Shown here: piece by piece, positions 5,334-9,657 of the stretch
Layout: each line of letters starts with the position of its first letter
Numbering within the stretch: position 1 is the first letter of the stretch
The notes under the pieces: model-generated
Seen by the model: only the letters and a program-made list of their open reading frames with translations
Databases searched by the model: none
What the model was told of the DNA's origin: nothing
From: WYZ-LMO11 sp964617245
GTDB lineage: Archaea; Thermoproteota; Methanomethylicia; Methanomethylicales; Methanomethylicaceae
NCBI GenBank assembly: GCA_964617245.1
Contig: CAZTWF010000026.1
Span: forward strand, 1 to 9,657
Reading direction: 5' to 3'
DNA: 9,657 nt
Translations under genes and position numbers: made by a program

Positions 5334-6051
5334 TTATTTTAAAGAATAGATCTCCATAAATTAAATATAATATAAATCCAATGAATATAAATAAAATAAA
5401 AGGTAAGGTAAAAGTTACCCAAATATAATCTCCTTTTATAATTATTTTTTCATCTTCAATTTTATATGAAATTATTATCTTTCTTTTATTATTATATACT
5501 CTTTCTATTGGATTAAAATGAATAGAATTAGCAATTTTTGAATTTAATTTAAATCCAAAAATAAAAGCAAAAATTTTCTTTAATGTATTTGCTTCAATTC
5601 CTTTAAATAAATCAATTCCTCTTAATTTCATATAAGAATTCCATATAATAGCTATTATAATATAAAATAAAATAAAAATCATTGTTGCTATTAAACTATT
5701 TCCAAATACTATTATTGGAAAAATTATAAGTGTTTTTTCAATACCATAAGGAGGAATAGGAAAGAATAAGGCAATAGTTATTAAAGCTTTTGCATCAGCT
5801 CCACCATATAAACGAAGATAATATAAAGAAAGTGCTAATATTATGGAAATTATAATACTAAAAATTGATAATATATATGGATAATTTTCTTTAATAATAA
5901 TTTCTATTATAGTTAAAAATATTCCTATGGGAATTAATATCATCCAGATTTTATCACTAATTTCTCTACTTTTTATATCTTGAAGAGAAGCAATAAATAA
6001 TCCCATAATAATTATTAAGTTTTTTATTAAAATAATATCTAAAGTAATCAT
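5311..6051 (-). CDS. Type IV prepilin / archaellin signal peptidase (A24 family)
   Basis: A membrane aspartyl peptidase of the PibD/FlaK type that cuts the short class III signal peptide of archaeal pilins and archaellins at the cytoplasmic face. It has 246 residues. Segments around 3-22, 37-54, 58-80, 91-100, 106-137 and 212-232 are hydrophobic enough to span the membrane. The two catalytic aspartates are visible: Asp25 in SLQDIKSREIS and Asp86 in GGADAKALI, the archaeal G-x-hydrophobic-D form. A charged soluble stretch (about 139-210) separates the core from a last membrane helix. No ribosome site precedes ATG 6051, and a TATA-like stretch about 28 bp upstream suggests a leaderless message. 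It is divergent from the lipid synthase gene, 46 bp away. No pilin or archaellin gene is in the window, so its substrates lie elsewhere. Confidence 0.92.
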   Translation of the reverse strand: MITLDIILIKNLIIIMGLFIASLQDIKSREISDKIWMILIPIGIFLTIIEIIIKENYPYILSIFSIIISIILALSLYYLRLYGGADAKALITIALFFPIPPYGIEKTLIIFPIIVFGNSLIATMIFILFYIIIAIIWNSYMKLRGIDLFKGIEANTLKKIFAFIFGFKLNSKIANSIHFNPIERVYNNKRKIIISYKIEDEKIIIKGDYIWVTFTLPFILFIFIGFILYLIYGDLFFKIINSLLKA

Positions 6052-6097
6052 ATCTTAAATATATTATTAAGAATAATTTAAATTGATAGGTGATATA
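6052..6097. promoter_or_regulatory. Short divergent promoter region, peptidase / lipid synthase
   Basis: This 46-bp gap must serve both directions. Plus strand: TTAAATATATTA (6055-6066) as TATA-like element, then the ribosome site AGGTGAT (6088-6094). Minus strand: AATTTAAATTATT (complement of 6073-6085), placed for a start close to ATG 6051. The two cores interleave, so only one direction may be bound by TBP/TFB at a time; that is inference. Confidence 0.45.
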
Positions 6098-6658
6098 ATG
6101 CTAAATAAAATAAAAAATAAATTTATAGGAATATTAAATCCTATAGCAATAATTTTTATAAAATTAAAATTATCTCCAAATCATATAACAATTATAGGTT
6201 TTATTTTCTCTATTATTTCAGCTTATATGTTTTATTTAAATAAAATAATGATTGCATGTTTATTTTTAATATTAACTGGATTATTTGATATAATTGATGG
6301 AACAGTAGCAAGAATTTCTGGTAAGGTTACAAAATGGGGTGGTATTTTAGATTCCTCTCTTGATAGATATTCAGATATGATAATATTATCAGGAATAATA
6401 TTAGGAGGATTATGTGAAATATCATGGGGATTATTTTCTATAATTGGATCTCTTATGGTAAGTTATACAAGATTAAGAGGAGAAATTGAAGGAGTAAAAC
6501 TTTCTTCTATAGGATTAATGGAAAGAGCAGAAAGATTATTACTATTAATAATATTTGCTTTATTGAATCATATATGGCTTGGAATTATTTTACTTGCTAT
6601 ATTAACTAATATAACAGCAATACATAGATTATTTTATATAAGAAAATCACTCAAGTGA
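6098..6658 (+). CDS. CDP-alcohol phosphatidyltransferase, probable archaetidylinositol-phosphate synthase
   Basis: An integral membrane enzyme that moves a CDP-activated lipid onto an alcohol phosphate, making ether-lipid headgroups. ATG 6098 is chosen because AGGTGAT sits four to five bases upstream (6088-6094); a TTG at 6083 would place this site inside the gene. The protein then has 186 residues. The CDP-alcohol signature D-x2-DG-x2-AR-x9-G-x3-D-x3-D is complete: Asp64, Asp67, Gly68, Ala71, Arg72, Gly81, Asp85 and Asp89. Several hydrophobic segments surround it. The later TRLRGEIEGVKLSSIGLMERAERL stretch (128-151) resembles archaetidylinositol-phosphate synthase and bacterial phosphatidylinositol-phosphate synthase, suggesting inositol-1-phosphate as acceptor. 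The superfamily is sure, the acceptor likely. The 3' end overlaps the convergent PadR gene by 12 bp. Confidence 0.9.
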   Translation: MLNKIKNKFIGILNPIAIIFIKLKLSPNHITIIGFIFSIISAYMFYLNKIMIACLFLILTGLFDIIDGTVARISGKVTKWGGILDSSLDRYSDMIILSGIILGGLCEISWGLFSIIGSLMVSYTRLRGEIEGVKLSSIGLMERAERLLLLIIFALLNHIWLGIILLAILTNITAIHRLFYIRKSLK

Positions 6659-6955
6659 ATTTATTATTTTTTTCAAGAATTTTAATCCTTCTTCTAAAGT
6701 CTTAGAGCCTTTTTCAGTTATATAATAATATTTTCTTGGTGATTCTTCAGTATTCTTCATACTTTTTACAAGTCCTTCTCTTTCTAATTTATATAAAACA
6801 ACATATGTAGTAATTTTTGCAGGTTCAAATCCAAATTTTTCTTTTATTTTATCCTTTACTTCATAACCATAGACTGGCCCATTTTTTAATAATGTAAGAA
6901 TATAAAGCCAAAGATTTTCTTTTGTTATTTTTTTCTTAAGTCTTTCAAATGCCAT
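6647..6955 (-). CDS. PadR family transcriptional regulator
   Basis: A short (102-residue) winged-helix DNA-binding protein of the PadR family, lacking the large C-terminal dimerisation domain, as in the PadR-s1 subgroup. Family marks are GPVYGYEVKDKI (26-37), the recognition-helix region AKITTYVVLYKLEREGLV (46-63), and the wing PRKYYYITEKGSKTLEEG (73-90). Its ligand and targets are unknown. The start at 6955 is preceded by a weak AGGGAT ribosome site (complement of 6960-6965). It follows trmY on the same strand after 37 bp, so it may be the last gene of the eS26-trmY transcript, although TTTATAAATA just upstream (complement of about 6970-6979) could give it its own start. Regulators of this kind often control their own gene. 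The end overlaps the lipid synthase gene by 12 bp on the opposite strand. Confidence 0.92.
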   Translation of the reverse strand: MAFERLKKKITKENLWLYILTLLKNGPVYGYEVKDKIKEKFGFEPAKITTYVVLYKLEREGLVKSMKNTEESPRKYYYITEKGSKTLEEGLKFLKKIINSLE

Positions 6956-6992
6956 TTTTATCCCTATATTTATAAATAAATAAACTATATTA

Positions 6993-7556
6993 CTATAACT
7001 CTTTATTATCTAATTCATAATTAACAATAGTAATACAATGACTTGATAAATATGATATTGGACCTAGGCTTACTCTTTTTACTCCAATTTTATCTAAAAA
7101 TTTTTCACTTTCTTTATCTATTCCCTTATGATCTCCTAATATAAATATAGGATTTTTCATTATTTTTATATTATTGATATCAATTCCATTTTCATGTAAA
7201 TAAAAAATTTCATTATTAATATTTTCCATTACAATATCTGAAAAACTTTTTCTTTTTACATATACACCTTTATTTGGTTTATTTGATAATGCATTATAAA
7301 CTATTTCTGCAGCTTTAATTTCACTTATTGGCATAAAATCTAATTCTTCTCCATGAATACTTATAGTAATAGGAGGATTAGGTGGTCCTTCTAATATAAT
7401 ATGAAGAATAACATTTCTTCTTATACCATTTGGTTTAGAAAATGCTGCAATAATACATCTTGCTATTAGATCCATTCTATACATAGATAAAGATTTTAAA
7501 GAAAAATCAGGAGCAGTTCTAGCTTCACTTGCTTTAATTATAAAGCATCTTATCAT
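6993..7556 (-). CDS. trmY: tRNA (pseudouridine-54-N1)-methyltransferase TrmY
   Basis: A SPOUT-class methyltransferase that uses SAM to turn pseudouridine 54 in the T-loop of archaeal tRNAs into N1-methylpseudouridine. The 187-residue product matches the family from end to end: ASEARTAPDFSLKSL (9-23), RMDLIARCIIAAF (27-39), GIRRNVILHIILEGPPNPP (44-62), GVYVKRKSFSDIV (97-109), and the C-terminal trefoil-knot SAM site with NPIFILGDHKGI (135-146) and RVSLGPISYLSSHCITIVN (161-179). It is slightly shorter than Methanocaldococcus TrmY. Its ATG overlaps the stop of the eS26 gene as ATGA (7553-7556), so the two are translated together: a ribosomal protein coupled to a tRNA modification enzyme. Confidence 0.95.
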   Translation of the reverse strand: MIRCFIIKASEARTAPDFSLKSLSMYRMDLIARCIIAAFSKPNGIRRNVILHIILEGPPNPPITISIHGEELDFMPISEIKAAEIVYNALSNKPNKGVYVKRKSFSDIVMENINNEIFYLHENGIDINNIKIMKNPIFILGDHKGIDKESEKFLDKIGVKRVSLGPISYLSSHCITIVNYELDNKEL

Positions 7557-7840
7557 GTTAATGGTTTTTCTACTTTTCTTTCTTCTTTTGATCTTACTTT
7601 AACAACACCATGGAATATAGCACAAGATACACAATAATTCTTTGTTACAACTCTTCTGAATATTAAAGCTCCTTGTTTTTTAAGTTCTTTTTCTAATTGA
7701 GGATCAACAATAGAAACTGGTTTTGTTACTTTTATTACTTTATCTCTTGGAACCCAAGCTCCACATACATCACATTGAACTTTTGATGATCTTCCTTTAT
7801 CTCCCTTACTTCTACCTCTACTCTTTCTCTTCTTTGGCAT
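7553..7840 (-). CDS. rps26e: Small-subunit ribosomal protein eS26
   Basis: A zinc-binding protein of the 30S subunit, located near the mRNA exit and the 3' end of 16S rRNA. The 95 residues show the basic N-terminus PKKRKSRGRSKGDKGR (2-17), two zinc pairs Cys23/Cys26 (CDVC) and Cys70/Cys73 (CVSC), and the typical RRVVTKNYCVSCAIFHGVVKVRS segment (62-84). Within Archaea eS26 is known from Crenarchaeota and relatives and is generally missing from Euryarchaeota, which helps place the organism. The start is supported by AGAGGG on the minus strand (complement of 7848-7853) seven bases before the ATG. It is the first gene of a row with trmY and probably the PadR regulator. Confidence 0.97.
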   Translation of the reverse strand: MPKKRKSRGRSKGDKGRSSKVQCDVCGAWVPRDKVIKVTKPVSIVDPQLEKELKKQGALIFRRVVTKNYCVSCAIFHGVVKVRSKEERKVEKPLT

Positions 7841-7980
7841 TACTATTCCCTCTTTTTAATTAAGAATTATATTTAATAAAGTTTTGGTATATTTTTAATA
7901 TTAATATTATAAAAATTTCTATATTACATAAAAAATTTTAGAATATATTTACTATAATGTATTAGATTATGGTGTAAATT
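7841..7980. promoter_or_regulatory. Divergent promoter region, rps26e / gatD
   Basis: A 140-bp non-coding gap between divergent genes. For rps26e the minus strand has TTTATTAAATATA (complement of 7868-7880), about 34 bp from the ATG. For gatD the plus strand has TTTTAGAATATATTTA (7936-7951), followed by the ribosome site GGTG at 7971-7974, six bases before ATG 7981. The middle (7885-7930) is AT-rich with no clear structure. Confidence 0.5.
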
Positions 7981-9288
7981 ATGAATTCTGGATATAAAGG
8001 AAGAGCTTTAGAATTATTAAAAAAATATGAAGTGAATATTGGAGATAGAATATTAGTAAAGACAAAAAAAGCAATTTTTAAAGGAATTTTAATACCAAGA
8101 TCTGAAATTGGTGATGATTTACATATAGTTATAAAAATTGATGATGGATATAATATTGGTTTATCTATAGATTCTATTGATTATATAGAAAAAATATCAG
8201 ATATAGAAAAATTATCAAAAGAAGAAATTAAAATAATTCAAAAAATAAAAGAATCTTTTTTACCAAAAGTTTCAATAATAAGTACTGGTGGAACAATAGC
8301 AAGTAAAATAGATTATAGAACAGGAGCAGTAAGTCCAGCTTTAACTGCTGAAGATTTATATAGATCTATTCCAGAACTTGAAGAAATTGCAAATATAAAA
8401 ACTGAGATATTATTTAATTTATTAAGTGAAAATATAGTACCTGAATATTGGATATCTATGGCATATGCAATTAAAAAACATATTGATGAAGAAGCTGAAG
8501 GAATAGTATTAACTCATGGAACAGATACTATGGGATATACTGCAGCAGCTCTTTCATTTTCTTTAAGAAATCTTCCCATTCCTGTAATATTAGTTGGTTC
8601 ACAAAGATCTTCAGATAGACCTTCTTCTGATGCTTATTTAAATCTTAAAACTGCAATATTTGCTTCAGTAAAAGCTCCTTTTGCTGAAGTAGGAGTATTA
8701 ATGCATGCATCATCATCTGATAATGAATTAGTTATACATCGTGGAACTAGAACTAGAAAAATGCATACAAGTAGAAGAGATGCTTTTCAAACTATTAATT
8801 CAAAACCATTAGCAAGAATTATTGGAGATAAAATAGAAGTATATGAACCATATAAAAGAAGAGGAGGAGAATTAGAATTAAAAGCAAAATTTGATAATAA
8901 AGTTGTATTAATAAAATCCTTTCCTGGCATACCAATAGAAATTTTTGATTTTCTAATAGAAAAAAAATATCATGGAATTGTAATTGAAGGTACAGGTCTT
9001 GGACACGCTCCTGAATATATTTTTCCAGCTATAAAAAGAGCAATAGAAAATGGAATTACTATAGTAATGACTTCTCAATGTATTTATGGAAGAATAAATA
9101 TGAATGTATATAGTACAGGAAGAATGTTATTATCTATGGGAGTAATACCAGCAGAAGATATGCTTCCTGAGACTGCTCTTGTAAAACTTATGTGGGTTTT
9201 AGCACAAACTAATGATAAAGAAGAAATAAGGAAATTATTTCTTACAAATATCTCAGGAGAAATATCAGAAAGAAGTGAATATTGGTGA
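7981..9288 (+). CDS. gatD: Glu-tRNA(Gln) amidotransferase subunit D
   Basis: GatD is the asparaginase-like subunit of the archaeal GatDE enzyme; it frees ammonia from glutamine (or asparagine), and GatE uses it to turn Glu-tRNA(Gln) into Gln-tRNA(Gln). The 435 residues are the family's normal length. A small N-terminal domain (1 to about 90) with VNIGDRILVKTKKAIFKGIL (18-37) is followed by the L-asparaginase domain. Catalytic features are STGGTIAS (101-108, Thr102), THGTDTMG (178-185, with Thr181 and Asp182) and Lys260 in RKMHTSRRDAF. The C-terminal domain holds GIVIEGTGLGHAPE, typical of asparaginases. The start has GGTG six bases upstream. gatE begins four bases after the stop, and the end of gatD carries its ribosome site GGTGAT (9284-9289), so the two subunits are co-produced. 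Confidence 0.97.
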   Translation: MNSGYKGRALELLKKYEVNIGDRILVKTKKAIFKGILIPRSEIGDDLHIVIKIDDGYNIGLSIDSIDYIEKISDIEKLSKEEIKIIQKIKESFLPKVSIISTGGTIASKIDYRTGAVSPALTAEDLYRSIPELEEIANIKTEILFNLLSENIVPEYWISMAYAIKKHIDEEAEGIVLTHGTDTMGYTAAALSFSLRNLPIPVILVGSQRSSDRPSSDAYLNLKTAIFASVKAPFAEVGVLMHASSSDNELVIHRGTRTRKMHTSRRDAFQTINSKPLARIIGDKIEVYEPYKRRGGELELKAKFDNKVVLIKSFPGIPIEIFDFLIEKKYHGIVIEGTGLGHAPEYIFPAIKRAIENGITIVMTSQCIYGRINMNVYSTGRMLLSMGVIPAEDMLPETALVKLMWVLAQTNDKEEIRKLFLTNISGEISERSEYW

Positions 9289-9292
9289 TAAA

Positions 9293-9657
9293 ATGGAAGT
9301 TAAAATTGGTTTAGAAATTCATCAACAATTAGATACTTCAAAGAAATTATTTTGTAATTGTCCTACTCTTTTAAGAGATGATGATCCTCATTTTACTATT
9401 ATGAGAATGCTCAGACCTGTAGCAAGTGAATTAGGTGAAATTGATCAAGCAGCTATTTTTGAATTTGAAAAAAAGAAGTATTTTTATTATCAAGGATATT
9501 ATGATTCAGTATGTTTAGTAGAACTTGATGAAGAACCTCCACATGAAATTAATAAAGAATCAGTTATAATTTCATTAATAGTTGCTTTAATGCTCAATAT
9601 GATACCTGTAGATGAAATACATGTTATGAGAAAAATTGAAATTGATGGTTCAAATAC
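9293..9657 (+). CDS. gatE: Glu-tRNA(Gln) amidotransferase subunit E, 3' partial
   Basis: The first 121 codons of gatE, open to the window end. GatE binds tRNA(Gln), activates the misattached glutamate with ATP and amidates it with ammonia from GatD. The N-terminus MEVKIGLEIHQQLDT is diagnostic of the GatB/GatE family. It is followed by LFCNCP with two cysteines, then LRPVASELGEID, and the usual GatE segment YYQGYYDSVCLVELDEEPP. The ATG at 9293 follows GGTGAT (9284-9289) with three bases between and starts four bases after the gatD stop. Nothing odd is seen in the visible part; the AspRS-like insertion and tail domains lie beyond the window. Confidence 0.96.
   Translation, partial: MEVKIGLEIHQQLDTSKKLFCNCPTLLRDDDPHFTIMRMLRPVASELGEIDQAAIFEFEKKKYFYYQGYYDSVCLVELDEEPPHEINKESVIISLIVALMLNMIPVDEIHVMRKIEIDGSN

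Noticed and set aside
6083..6097. TTG at 6083 as start of the lipid synthase
   Set aside because: The AGGTGAT site (6088-6094) would fall inside the gene, and ATG 6098 is correctly spaced after it.

Overview
The window reads as chromosomal DNA of a very AT-rich archaeon; by eye GC is well under 30 %. The tRNA-dependent amidotransferase pair GatD/GatE and the ThrRS with a D-tyrosyl-deacylase-like N-terminal editing domain point to Archaea. A PolB1-type (Sulfolobus Dpo1-like) polymerase and ribosomal protein eS26 point to the TACK/Thermoproteota side rather than Euryarchaeota. The lineage is inferred from these families and the species cannot be named. Short archaeal signals (TATA-like boxes, GGTGA-type ribosome sites, some leaderless starts) fit this. 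There is no sign of plasmid, virus, insertion sequence or CRISPR.

Layout. 1-1721 (+): 3' part of a replicative family B DNA polymerase. 1751-1894 (-): a small basic 47-residue protein with a strong AGGAGGA ribosome site, facing the polymerase gene. 2038-3885 (+): threonyl-tRNA synthetase, best started at TTG 2038. 3945-4690 (+): two overlapping small genes, a thioredoxin-like protein without CXXC and an unknown protein with an acidic tail. 4710-4834: a compact, GC-enriched structured RNA candidate of unknown class, closed by a perfect 12-bp terminal stem. 4881-5333 (+): a stand-alone DUF123/GIY-YIG protein. 5311-6051 (-) and 6098-6658 (+): a divergent pair, a type IV prepilin/archaellin peptidase and a CDP-alcohol phosphatidyltransferase of the archaetidylinositol-phosphate synthase type. 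7840-6647 (-): a compact row of eS26, TrmY and a PadR-family regulator. 7981-9657 (+): gatD and the first 121 codons of gatE.

Together these are mostly housekeeping functions: replication, tRNA charging (ThrRS, GatDE), tRNA modification (TrmY), the ribosome (eS26), ether-lipid headgroup synthesis and surface-filament processing. The genes are tightly packed. Two convergent pairs overlap at their 3' ends, and two same-strand pairs share ATGA start/stop overlaps. The least explained parts are the RNA at 4710-4834, the 47-residue protein, the pair at 3945-4690, and an aspartate in ThrRS where the catalytic zinc cysteine is expected.
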